DNA from: Alphaproteobacteria bacterium
GTDB lineage: Bacteria; Pseudomonadota; Alphaproteobacteria; Sphingomonadales; Emcibacteraceae
Assembly (NCBI GenBank): GCA_013152615.1
Contig: JAADGA010000034.1
Span: 1-9,937 of the forward strand
Direction: 5' to 3'
Length of the DNA stretch: 9,937 bases
The translations under genes were made by a program, and so were the position numbers. The notes below the pieces were generated by a model, which saw nothing but the letters and a program-made list of their open reading frames with translations, did not search any database and had not been told where the DNA came from. Positions 1 to 6,206 of the stretch are shown piece after piece; the first letter of the stretch is position 1, and every line of letters begins with the position of its first letter.

Positions 1-100
1 GCCTCCGAAGACCACCGGTCTGAGGCAAGGCCGACCGGCCGCCCGAGCCAATGCGAGGCGGGGGAGCGTGCGCGCGGGGGTGGAACCCCCACTAACAAAA
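1..100. other. GC-rich, hairpin-rich element cut by the window edge, unidentified
   Basis: This stretch is far richer in G and C than the rest of the window and is full of self-complementary segments. GCCTC (1-5) pairs with GAGGC (22-26), enclosing AGACC/GGTCT around an ACC loop. GGCC/GGCC pair around 29-40. GGGGG/CCCCC pair around TGGAA at about 76-90. The composition then drops abruptly to A/T-rich DNA. Neither strand shows a hairpin followed by a U tract, so it is not a standard terminator. Plus frame 1 is open from base 1 to a TAA at 112-114 (37 codons, rich in R, G, E and P), but its composition looks like translated structured DNA rather than a recognisable protein end. It could be the edge of a structured RNA, a dispersed palindromic repeat, or the tail of a gene outside the window. 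I cannot decide between these. Confidence 0.35.
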
Positions 101-122
101 AAATAATACCTTAAAAATCTCT

Positions 123-677
123 TTATAGCTTCGGCAGGGTTACCCCGGTTTGACCCATATATTTACCGGCACGCTGGTTATAGGAGACTTCGCACGGTTC
201 GTTACCGGCAAAGAACAGGAACTGGCAGGCACCTTCATTGGCATATATTTTGGCCGGCAGCGGCGTGGTGTTGGAAAATTCCAGGGTTACATGACCTTCC
301 CAGCCCGGCTCCAGCGGGGTGACATTAACAATGATCCCGCAGCGGGCATAGGTCGATTTGCCGAGACAGATCACCAGCACATCCTCCGGGATGCGGAAAT
401 ATTCCACCGTCCGGGCGAGCGCAAAGGAATTTGGCGGAATGATGCAGATATCACCGGAGCGGTCAACAAAGCTCTCCGGGGCAAAATTTTTCGGATCCAC
501 CGTCACCGAATCGACATCGGTGAATATCTTGAATTCCCCCGACACCCGCGCATCATAGCCATAGGATGACAGGCCGTAGGATATGACCCCGTCGCGTTGC
601 TGCCGGTCTTCAAACGGGGTAATCATACCGTTATTCACGGCTTTGTCCTTGATCCATTTGTCTGACATGATGGCCAT
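123..677 (-). CDS. dcd: dCTP deaminase
   Basis: Cytosolic enzyme that deaminates dCTP to dUTP and ammonia, feeding dUTPase and hence dTMP synthesis. The 184-residue product matches the family over its full length (usually about 185-195). The hallmark core is GKSTYARCG at 106-114 followed by the [19 protein letters not shown] segment (118-136). Glu133 in that segment corresponds by position to the catalytic glutamate of Escherichia coli Dcd. The C-terminal [14 protein letters not shown] tail (171-184) is the flexible nucleotide-covering segment typical of the trimeric enzyme. An in-frame ATG three codons later (668) also exists, but AGGA at 687-690 lies 9 bases from the ATG at 677 and supports the longer start. 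The small basic gene at 791-928 lies upstream on the same strand, and a weak promoter lies between them. Nothing in the catalytic core looks degraded. Confidence 0.96.
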   Translation of the reverse strand: MAIMSDKWIKDKAVNNGMITPFEDRQQRDGVISYGLSSYGYDARVSGEFKIFTDVDSVTVDPKNFAPESFVDRSGDICIIPPNSFALARTVEYFRIPEDVLVICLGKSTYARCGIIVNVTPLEPGWEGHVTLEFSNTTPLPAKIYANEGACQFLFFAGNEPCEVSYNQRAGKYMGQTGVTLPKL

Positions 678-717
678 ATGCTGCTATCCTTTTTTCCCGG
701 TTTTTTCAGTTCGTGTT

Positions 718-746
718 TTTGTACCCCATAAATTGCCCTGCCACAA
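718..746 (-). promoter_or_regulatory. candidate sigma-70 promoter for dcd
   Basis: Read on the minus strand, TTGTGG (741-746) is followed after exactly 17 bases by TACAAA (718-723). That gives three and four matches to the -35 and -10 consensus. It would start transcription about 30-35 bases upstream of the dcd ATG and lies after the stop of the small upstream gene. This is a motif match only. dcd could equally be read from the promoter near 980. Confidence 0.3.
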
Positions 747-790
747 GACAACAGACACCACAAGATACCATACCAGACAGTGGCGGGATA

Positions 791-928
791 TTATTTCTTG
801 TCAGGGGGGGCAGACTTGTCCGGACAGTTTTCGCGGTATGGTTTCTGTTGTTTGCGCCGTTTAAGATTATCTCTGAGTGCCTGTGCCAGCCGCTCCTGTT
901 TTGCCTTGTGCCGGTCTTTTTTATCCAT
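791..928 (-). CDS. small basic hypothetical protein (45 aa)
   Basis: A 45-codon ORF on the minus strand with ATG at 926-928 and TAA at 791-793. The product starts MDKKDRHKAKQERLAQALRD and continues NLKRRKQQKPYREN, ending in a short Asp/Lys/Pro tail. The first 28 or so residues are charged, heptad-compatible and probably a single amphipathic helix; there is no signal peptide or membrane segment. Short proteins of this kind, with a QxRLAxALRxNLxRRKxQ-like core, are familiar to me as annotated hypotheticals in alphaproteobacteria; I know of no assigned function. Support for a real gene comes from GAGGA at 936-940, 7 bases from the ATG, and from a TTGTGA-17-TAAATT promoter candidate just upstream. 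It reads toward dcd, 113 bases away. The longer overlapping frame (706-1023) has no comparable initiation signal. Confidence 0.72.
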   Translation of the reverse strand: MDKKDRHKAKQERLAQALRDNLKRRKQQKPYRENCPDKSAPPDKK

Positions 929-935
929 CGGGATA

Positions 936-940
936 TCCTC
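936..940 (-). promoter_or_regulatory. ribosome binding site deciding the small-gene start
   Basis: GAGGA on the minus strand, with 7 bases before the ATG at 926-928. This spacing is ideal and is the main argument that the 45-codon frame, rather than an overlapping longer frame, is translated. Confidence 0.65.
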
Positions 941-951
941 ACTGCAATAAG

Positions 952-994
952 GGCCAATTCAGGCCAATTTAAGAGTAAATTCCATAAATCACAA
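952..994 (-). promoter_or_regulatory. candidate promoter with a 10-bp tandem repeat over the -10 region
   Basis: On the minus strand, TTGTGA (989-994) and TAAATT (966-971) are separated by 17 bases, each matching the sigma-70 consensus at four of six positions. The predicted transcript would start roughly 30 bases ahead of the small basic gene. The -10 box lies inside two tandem copies of a 10-bp unit, GGCCAATTCA (952-961) and GGCCAATTTA (962-971) on the plus strand. A one-helical-turn repeat over the start site could be an operator, but this is only suggested by position. Confidence 0.4.
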
Positions 995-1067
995 ATAATA
1001 CCGGAATAGGGCTTGCGTGTCATTAAAAGCTATGGCATCTTCCGCGCCATTCTGCATAAGAATACGG

Positions 1068-1142
1068 GCCGCTGTAGCTCAGTGGTAGAGCGCGTCATTG
1101 GTAATGACGAGGCCGGAAGTTCAATTCTTCCCAGCGGCACCA
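1068..1142 (+). tRNA. tRNA-Thr (anticodon GGU)
   Basis: A complete 75-base cloverleaf. The acceptor arm GCCGCTG (1068-1074) pairs with CAGCGGC (1132-1138), followed by discriminator A1139 and an encoded CCA (1140-1142). The anticodon stem CGTCA/TGACG encloses the loop TTGGTAA, with GGT at 1100-1102 reading ACC and ACU threonine codons. The T arm is GGAAG-TTCAATT-CTTCC and the D arm carries the usual AGTGGTAGA loop. It is a single, isolated tRNA, convergent with the kinase gene on its right and divergent from the small gene on its left. I see no clear promoter hexamer pair and no U-tract terminator after it. No phage integrase or partial duplicate of its 3' end is visible nearby, so there is no sign that it serves as an attachment site. 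Confidence 0.97.
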
Positions 1143-1196
1143 TTCTGTTCCCGACAAAGAAAGAATTCAGCGCGAACCACAGGTCCGGCAGAATTA

Positions 1197-1244
1197 CCAG
1201 AATTTAAAATTGCCAGGATTTAAGATTTCCGGAATTTAATGACG
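1197..1244. repeat. three tandem copies of an imperfect 16-bp unit
   Basis: Copies begin at 1197, 1213 and 1229: CCAGAATTTAAAATTG, CCAGGATTTAAGATTT and CCGGAATTTAATGACG. The period is exactly 16 bases and the shared core is CC(A/G)G(A/G)ATTTAA. The third copy overlaps the stop codon of the sensor kinase gene (1236-1238). It sits in the convergent gap between tRNA-Thr and the kinase. Its role is unknown. Confidence 0.6.
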
Positions 1245-2663
1245 CGGAGAAGTCCGCATAGCGGCAGCGGGCAGGGTTAACCGCGCCAGCAGGCCGTGGG
1301 GATTATTGTCCAGCAATGTAATTGTGCCGTCATACAACCCTGACAGGTCCTTGACAATTGACAGCCCGAGGCCGGTGCCGGGGGTGTTCTCATCCAGCCG
1401 CTCGCCGCGCATAAACACCGAATCCCGGGCCGGTTTGTCAATGCCGGGGCCATCATCCGCCACCTCGATAATAATCTGCTTCCCCTGTCTCCGGCATGAG
1501 ACCGTTACCTTGTCCGTGGCCCATTTCGCGGCATTCTCGACCAGATTACCGACCATTTCCTCCAAATCCTGCCGTTCCCCACGGAAAAATACCGGGGCCT
1601 GATCAGCGATCGGCATGATGGAAAACTGCCGGTTTTTATGAATACGGGCCATTACCCGGCAAATATTGGTAAGAACCGCCATGACTTCCGTCCGGCTGGT
1701 GATGGTTTTTATGTTGGCCGCAACCCTGGCCCGGCGCAGATAATGCGCGAGCTGCCGCCGCATTATTTCCGACTGTCTCTGCACCACATCCGACAATTGT
1801 CCCTGATGCAGTTCGGCCTCATTCATGATCACCGCCAGCGGGGTTTTCAGCGCATGAGCCAGATTGCCAACCTGGGTCCGGGAGCGGTCAACAATCTGGT
1901 TATTATGATCCAGAAGGGCGTTCATTTCATCGACAAGCGGTTGAATTTCGGTCGGGAAATCTTCCGGCAGATGAGCGGTCTCGCCAGTGCGGATCCGCGA
2001 CAGGGAATGACGAATATTGCCCAACGGCTTCAGCCCCAGATATACCTGCAGAAAAGACAGGGCGATCAGGCCAAAACCGAGGGCACCAAGAGAGTAAATC
2101 AGAATATTGTCAAACCGCTTGAAATGCGCCCTGATTTCCGATCTGTCGATGGCAACGCTAAAGCGGAAAATCACCGGGCTCCCCGGAAAGACAATATCCT
2201 TTTCCGCCATCCTCAACTGCTGATTTTCCGGCCCGGTAATCATCGAGAACCGAATGCGGGTGGCAGACTTGCTAAAATCAATTTTCAGGCTTTGATCCCA
2301 CAGGGAGCGCGATCTGAAAACCCCCTGATCCTGCTGTTGTTTCGGGGTTGAAACCTGCCAGTACCAACCGGAATAGGGTTGATCAAACCGGGAGTCTGCC
2401 ATGGTACGATAAAAGGTGATCCGGTTATCACCGTTACTGCTGCTGATGCCGATCAGATTTTCCAGCAGACCGGTCAGGCGTTCGTCAAAATTATCCTCGA
2501 TGGTCTCTTTAAAGGTCAGTGACAGCAGATAGCCGCCAAATATCAGGGCAAAAAGTGTCCACACAGCAGAGAATGACAATAATCGGAACCACAGGGAGCG
2601 CTTGCGCGGCAGTCTGTCCGGTTCGGCGTTTTTATTCGGTTGTTTGCTGTGATATATCGACAA
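1236..2663 (-). CDS. PhoQ-like sensor histidine kinase
   Basis: Inner-membrane sensor of a two-component system that autophosphorylates on His and should pass phosphate to the regulator encoded just upstream. Counting 475 residues from the chosen start, it has a short basic N-terminus, TM1 at about 24-51, a periplasmic sensor of about 135 residues, TM2 at about 187-211, a HAMP-like linker, and an H box NLAHALKTPLAVI with His270. The HATPase domain shows the N box around Asn377, DGPGI at 404-408 and GTGLGLSI at about 439-446. The H box 'HALKTPLAV' pattern resembles PhoQ (HSLKTPLAV). An ATG at 2774 would overlap the regulator by 143 bases and add residues unlike a kinase N-terminus. I instead chose TTG at 2661-2663, with GGGA 7 bases upstream, giving a 32-base overlap and translational coupling. 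The start is therefore uncertain, while the domain assignment is firm. The signal sensed is unknown. Confidence 0.9.
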   Translation of the reverse strand: MSIYHSKQPNKNAEPDRLPRKRSLWFRLLSFSAVWTLFALIFGGYLLSLTFKETIEDNFDERLTGLLENLIGISSSNGDNRITFYRTMADSRFDQPYSGWYWQVSTPKQQQDQGVFRSRSLWDQSLKIDFSKSATRIRFSMITGPENQQLRMAEKDIVFPGSPVIFRFSVAIDRSEIRAHFKRFDNILIYSLGALGFGLIALSFLQVYLGLKPLGNIRHSLSRIRTGETAHLPEDFPTEIQPLVDEMNALLDHNNQIVDRSRTQVGNLAHALKTPLAVIMNEAELHQGQLSDVVQRQSEIMRRQLAHYLRRARVAANIKTITSRTEVMAVLTNICRVMARIHKNRQFSIMPIADQAPVFFRGERQDLEEMVGNLVENAAKWATDKVTVSCRRQGKQIIIEVADDGPGIDKPARDSVFMRGERLDENTPGTGLGLSIVKDLSGLYDGTITLLDNNPHGLLARLTLPAAAMRTSPRH

Positions 2664-3309
2664 GCTGGTATCCCAATCCCCGGATAGTGTTGATAATCTG
2701 CACCCCCAGTTTTTTCCTGATCCGGGTGACAAAAACCTCAATGGTATTTGAATCACGATCGAAATCCTGATCATAGAGATGTTCGGTTAATTCCGTCCGT
2801 GATATAATTTTTTCCGGATGATGCATCAGATAGGCCAGCAGCTTGTATTCCTGGGCGGTCAGATGGACAGAGAGGCCATCCACCGTGACCTTGCCGCTGT
2901 TGGTATTCAGGGTAACCGGGCCACAGCTAAGGTCCGGAGACGCCTGCCCTGCGGCCCGGCGGATCAAGGCCCGCACCCGCGCCAGCACTTCTTCGATCTT
3001 GAACGGCTTGGTGACATAATCGTCGGCCCCGGCATCCAGCCCGGCAACCTTCTCGGACCAGCCATCCCGGGCGGTCAGGATCAAAACCGGGGTGGCTATT
3101 CCTTGCTTGCGCCACCGGCTCAGCACCGAGAGACCATCCATGAGCGGCAGGCCGAGATCAAGGACAATTGCATCATAATTTTCGGCTTCACCCAGAAAAT
3201 GACCGTCCTCACCATCGGCGGCGGTATCAACCGCATAGCCATCACTTTCCAGCACCAGTTTCATCTGTCGCGACAGGTCCGGATCATCCTCAATCAGTAA
3301 CAACCGCAT
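2632..3309 (-). CDS. OmpR/PhoP-family response regulator
   Basis: Cytosolic DNA-binding regulator of 225 residues. The receiver domain (about 1-115) has the acidic pair in LIEDDP (6-10), the phosphoacceptor Asp51 in VLDLGLP, Thr79 and Lys101 in VTKPF, so all the phosphorylation-site residues are present. The winged-helix effector domain (about 126-219) ends in the characteristic SNTIEVFVTRIRKKLG recognition helix and the INTIRGLGYQLV wing. Length and domain order match OmpR/PhoP proteins closely. Its ATG (3307-3309) overlaps the TGA of the upstream PepSY gene by one base (TGATG), and its 3' end overlaps the kinase gene. All three genes are therefore almost certainly one translationally coupled operon. 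It resembles PhoP/FeuP-type regulators, but I would not assign a specific name or regulon from sequence alone. Confidence 0.95.
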   Translation of the reverse strand: MRLLLIEDDPDLSRQMKLVLESDGYAVDTAADGEDGHFLGEAENYDAIVLDLGLPLMDGLSVLSRWRKQGIATPVLILTARDGWSEKVAGLDAGADDYVTKPFKIEEVLARVRALIRRAAGQASPDLSCGPVTLNTNSGKVTVDGLSVHLTAQEYKLLAYLMHHPEKIISRTELTEHLYDQDFDRDSNTIEVFVTRIRKKLGVQIINTIRGLGYQLVDISQQTTE

Positions 3310-3746
3310 CAGCCATTACCCCTGACACTGATAATCCGGGCATTGGCGGCATTTATTCTCAGCACCAGCAGACGGCCATCCTTTCTGAGCAGCTTGACAA
3401 TATAGATATAGCGCCGGTTTTCTCCTCGGGGTTCCTGCAGTCTGACATCAACAATCTTTCCCGGAAAAGACTGTCGAATACGGCGGCGAATGACCGACAG
3501 GGAAACAATGCGTCCGGACCTCAGGGCCTTGCGGGCCTTGTTATAACGGTAACGTTGTTTCGGGCTGTTGTCATGGCGTCTGAAAGACCGTTTAACGCGA
3601 TTTTCCATCGGTCTTTTCTGCGGTCTCGCCTGAACGAAAAACGCCGTTTTCAGCATTGGCCCGTCCGGTTCCGCGCCAACCGCACCCGTCCCCATCAGGA
3701 ACAGCCCGAGAAATCCATAGATAATAAGCCTGTAATATCCCACCAT
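3309..3746 (-). CDS. exported PepSY-domain protein, putative modulator of the sensor kinase
   Basis: A 145-residue protein with a clear signal peptide: hydrophobic core at about 6-20 and a likely cleavage after AVGA at 25, which places it in the periplasm. Residues about 30-65 are strikingly basic (many Arg and Lys). The C-terminal part (about 70-143) fits a PepSY domain: an ALRSGRIVSLSVIRRRI helix, then FPGKIVDVRLQE, a YIYIVKLLRKDGRLLVLRI strand pair and the NARIISVRGNG ending. PepSY domains are known as inhibitory or modulatory modules in the cell envelope. Encoded first and coupled by TGATG to the regulator, this protein plausibly tunes the periplasmic part of the kinase; that is inference from position. 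The start is the only suitable ATG before the signal sequence, although its Shine-Dalgarno is weak (AGG about 13 bases upstream). Confidence 0.85.
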   Translation of the reverse strand: MVGYYRLIIYGFLGLFLMGTGAVGAEPDGPMLKTAFFVQARPQKRPMENRVKRSFRRHDNSPKQRYRYNKARKALRSGRIVSLSVIRRRIRQSFPGKIVDVRLQEPRGENRRYIYIVKLLRKDGRLLVLRINAANARIISVRGNG

Positions 3747-3759
3747 GTCGTTATTGTAG

Positions 3760-3778
3760 CCTATTTCCGCTGAATAGG
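3760..3778 (-). other. small hairpin in the leader of the PepSY gene
   Basis: On the minus strand CCTATT (3773-3778) can pair with AATAGG (3760-3765) around a 7-base loop. It sits in the 46-base gap between the reductase stop and the PepSY start. The only Shine-Dalgarno-like AGG lies within the stem. No U tract follows, so it is not a terminator. With six mostly A/T pairs it may be chance. Confidence 0.2.
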
Positions 3779-3792
3779 AGATGAATAGTTCG

Positions 3793-4830
3793 TTATTTGT
3801 CAGTAATCCCGAGTCTTTGCTGCAGGGCGCTGTTGGTTGTGGTATAACCAGCCGTTATTTTCCGGTCGGGATAGGCGTATCTGAAGGCGGAACGGGTCAT
3901 GACCGCCGCTTCGTAAAAGCCGGTCAGGATTAATTTTATCTTGCCGGGATAGGTACAGACGTCACCAATGGCATAGATGCCTTGTTGCGTGGTTTCAAAG
4001 GTTTCCGGGTCGACCGCCACATGTTTTTTATCAAGGTTGAGGCCCCATTCCGCAATCGGGCCAAGTTTGACCTTCAGTCCCATAAACGGTAACAGATAAT
4101 CACAGTCGATATGCTGTATCTCGCCGTCCAGCAGGGTCACCGCAACCTTTGAAAGCTGGCCGTCATCACCAATCAGGTCGGTAATATTGCCGTAAACCAC
4201 ATCAAGGCTACCCGCCGTGGTCAGATCATGCAGCCGCTGAACAGAATCCTGAGACCCGCGAAACTCGCGACGCCGGTGAATCAGTGTGACCCTTTTTGCC
4301 AGTGGAAACAAGGTGATCGCCCAGTCAAGCGCCGAATCACCTCCGCCAACAATGACCAGCCTTTTATCGCGGTATTTTTCCATCTTATGAACCGCGTAAT
4401 CAATTGATTTCTGCTCAAATTCAGCGCGTTTGCCATACGGGGGTTTCTTGGGGACAAAGCTGCCCGCGCCCACCGCCACCACAATAATCGGGGCGTCAAT
4501 GATCACGCCCCGGGTGGTGGTCACCCGCCAATGACCACTCGCCATCTTCTCCAGGGTTTCGGCCTGCTGACCAAGATGGAAGGTTGGATCAAACGGGCTG
4601 GCCTGTGTCATCAGGTCTTCCACCAGTTGCTGGCCGGTGACGTGGGGCCTGGAGGGAATATCATAAATAGGTTTTTCAGGATAGAGTTCGGTACATTGCC
4701 CGCCGGGACGGTCGAGGTTATCAATCAAATGACATTTCAACCCCAGCAGCCCGGCTTCAAAAATAGCAAACAACCCGACCGGCCCGGTTCCGATAATGAT
4801 CATATCCGTTGTTATAATCTCGCTTTCCAT
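3793..4830 (-). CDS. ferredoxin/flavodoxin-NADP+ reductase, thioredoxin-reductase-like (YumC type)
   Basis: Cytosolic FAD flavoprotein that exchanges electrons between NADPH and ferredoxin or flavodoxin. The 345 residues match the YumC-type family in length. The N-terminal FAD-binding motif is IIIGTGPVGL (11-20), ending in the acidic HLID, followed by PGGQCTELYP (42-51). The NADPH-binding motif is VIVGGGDSALDW (159-170), with HRRREFRGS (185-193) for the 2'-phosphate region. The second FAD motif is YAIGDVCTYPGKIKLI (286-301), then LTGFYEAA. The CxxC redox pair of thioredoxin reductases is absent, which separates it from TrxB. AGGA at 4839-4842, 8 bases upstream, and a good promoter support the ATG at 4830. 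It is followed after only 46 bases by the PepSY gene on the same strand, so read-through into the two-component operon is possible. Confidence 0.92.
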   Translation of the reverse strand: MESEIITTDMIIIGTGPVGLFAIFEAGLLGLKCHLIDNLDRPGGQCTELYPEKPIYDIPSRPHVTGQQLVEDLMTQASPFDPTFHLGQQAETLEKMASGHWRVTTTRGVIIDAPIIVVAVGAGSFVPKKPPYGKRAEFEQKSIDYAVHKMEKYRDKRLVIVGGGDSALDWAITLFPLAKRVTLIHRRREFRGSQDSVQRLHDLTTAGSLDVVYGNITDLIGDDGQLSKVAVTLLDGEIQHIDCDYLLPFMGLKVKLGPIAEWGLNLDKKHVAVDPETFETTQQGIYAIGDVCTYPGKIKLILTGFYEAAVMTRSAFRYAYPDRKITAGYTTTNSALQQRLGITDK

Positions 4831-4872
4831 ATTCCATATCCTGTTTTTTTGTATAAATATTGCCCTGTATGA

Positions 4873-4901
4873 TGTATAAAATCTGTTTAGCCGATTGCCA
4901 A
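4873..4901 (-). promoter_or_regulatory. probable sigma-70 promoter of the reductase gene
   Basis: On the minus strand, TTGGCA (4896-4901) is separated by exactly 17 bases from TATACA (4873-4878), giving five and four matches to consensus. Transcription would begin about 35 bases upstream of the reductase ATG. It is the best promoter match in the window and lies in the divergent gap shared with the beta-helix gene. Confidence 0.55.
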
Positions 4902-4974
4902 TTCCCGAGAACTATGTAACCATTAGTGGATATCAACATGCAATCAAAAAACACAAAAAGCGTATTTTATCCCG

Positions 4975-5991
4975 ATGAGACATTTTTTTGATTTAAAATC
5001 CGGATTACCTCGAACAGACTGGCGTTTCCTGCTGTTCATAATTGTCATGGCCGGATTACCATTATCCGCCCAGGCAAAGATGTGGCTGGTCGGCCCTGAC
5101 TTTATGCTGAAAACACCGTCTGCGGCAATTAAAGTCGCAAAAAACGGCGATACCATAAAGATTCTTTCCGGCGTTTATAAAAATGACTATGCCACTATTA
5201 ATCAGAATGATCTGACGATTGAAGGGGTCGACGGTTTTGCCCATCTGACATCCACCGGCCTCATCCCCGGTGGCAAAGCCATCTGGGTTGTCAACGGCAA
5301 TAATGTTACCTTGCGCAATCTGGAATTTTCCGGGGCGCGGGTTGCTGACAAGAATGGCGCCGGCGTTCGCCTGCAGAATGGCTCAATGACGTTGGATAAT
5401 GATTATTTCCATGATAATGAGATGGGCTTGCTAACCTCAAACCGGCCAACTATTCGTCTGGTGGTAAAAAACTCCGAATTCAGCCGGAATATACAGGACT
5501 ATCCGGTTACCAATGAATTATCCCATAATATTTACGTCGGCGCAATTGCACAGTTTATCATGGAAAACTCGATTTCGCGCGGGGCGGAATACGGCCATGC
5601 GGTCAAAAGCCGGGCGCGCAACACCATCATCAAAAACAGCCGGATTTTTGATGAAGGGAAAATTTCAGCAAGCTACCTCATTGATCTGCCAAACGGCGGC
5701 GTTGCCCTTATCGAAAATAACTATCTGTACCGAAACCGGGGGGCGCAGAATACGGCCTTGATCAGTTATGGCGCGGAAGGCATGAAATATAAACGTAACG
5801 CCCTCACCATTCAGTATAATACCGCAATTAATGAAGCCGGTATGGCATTTTTGCTGCGCAATCATTCCAGGGTTAAAGCAAAAATTATCGAAAACCGGAC
5901 GACCAATATAACGGCCAATGAAATCCCCGGTGCGGGCATGGCCGGTCTTTGGAACAGAATAAAAAGCAAATTGCGCGAACTTCTGCAATAA
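4975..5991 (+). CDS. exported right-handed parallel beta-helix protein
   Basis: A 338-residue protein with a signal peptide: Arg/Lys-containing n-region, hydrophobic core FLLFIIVMAGLPL (18-30) and probable cleavage after SAQA (34). The mature part reads as successive beta-helix coils: NDLTIEGVDG, GNNVTLRNLEFSG, NGSMTLDNDYFHDNEMGL, LVVKNSEFSRN, FIMENSISRG, NTIIKNSRIFDEG, GVALIENNYLYRN and LTIQYNTAINEAG. Each has the alternating hydrophobic and asparagine-rich turns of pectate-lyase-like (PbH1) folds. The opening segment, a solvent-exposed repeat of 'SAAIKVAKNGDTIKILSGVY' type, is typical of proteins that begin with the periodic-copper-binding/NosD-like or lyase helix cap. Many such proteins are polysaccharide lyases, but I cannot identify catalytic residues, so substrate and activity are open. 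The ATG has no good Shine-Dalgarno, and no other start lies between it and the upstream in-frame TAG at 4924. It is divergent from the reductase. Confidence 0.82.
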   Translation: MRHFFDLKSGLPRTDWRFLLFIIVMAGLPLSAQAKMWLVGPDFMLKTPSAAIKVAKNGDTIKILSGVYKNDYATINQNDLTIEGVDGFAHLTSTGLIPGGKAIWVVNGNNVTLRNLEFSGARVADKNGAGVRLQNGSMTLDNDYFHDNEMGLLTSNRPTIRLVVKNSEFSRNIQDYPVTNELSHNIYVGAIAQFIMENSISRGAEYGHAVKSRARNTIIKNSRIFDEGKISASYLIDLPNGGVALIENNYLYRNRGAQNTALISYGAEGMKYKRNALTIQYNTAINEAGMAFLLRNHSRVKAKIIENRTTNITANEIPGAGMAGLWNRIKSKLRELLQ

Positions 5992-6031
5992 CCCTGATGA
6001 CCCGGTATATTGACCCGTTTCCTTGAAATCA

Positions 6032-6067
6032 TGATATTCCCGCAAATGGTGATATTCCCGCGAATAA
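6032..6067. repeat. two tandem copies of an 18-bp unit
   Basis: Copy one (6032-6049) reads TGATATTCCCGCAAATGG and copy two (6050-6067) TGATATTCCCGCGAATAA. The first 12 bases are identical and the period is exactly 18. It lies in the 215-base gap between the beta-helix gene and the MscS channel gene. In the rest of that gap I see only a T-rich stretch around 6140-6150 and a weak TGTCCG/CGGACA inverted repeat with a long loop near 6090-6125. There is no convincing terminator or promoter. Confidence 0.55.
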
Positions 6068-6206
6068 TAACCGGGGTGATAAAATTCTGCTGTCCGGAAC
6101 GGCCAATAATAACCCGCAGCGGACAACTCCCTATTCCCTTTTAATTTTTTTCAGGTTATTAAGAACGCTATAAATCAAGTGGATAAAATAACATAACAGG
6201 CTTATC

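Noticed and set aside
706..1023. 105-codon minus-strand frame and the 98-codon plus frame over 713-1009
   Set aside because: Neither has a good ribosome binding site. The 45-codon gene at 791-928 occupies the same DNA in another frame with much better signals.
1013..1041. Promoter TTGCGT-17-CATCTT upstream of tRNA-Thr
   Set aside because: The -10 match is too poor to list; other alignments nearby are no better.
1068..1244. tRNA gene as an integration site for a mobile element
   Set aside because: No integrase, no repeated tRNA 3' end and no cargo-like genes follow; the neighbouring genes are ordinary chromosomal ones.
1638..2351. 237-codon plus-strand frame
   Set aside because: It lies entirely antisense to the histidine kinase, whose motifs are intact, and its product shows no recognisable domain or initiation signal. 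Long antisense frames arise from codon bias.
6032..6067. CRISPR-like repeat
   Set aside because: Only two copies directly abutting with no spacer, and no cas genes in the window.
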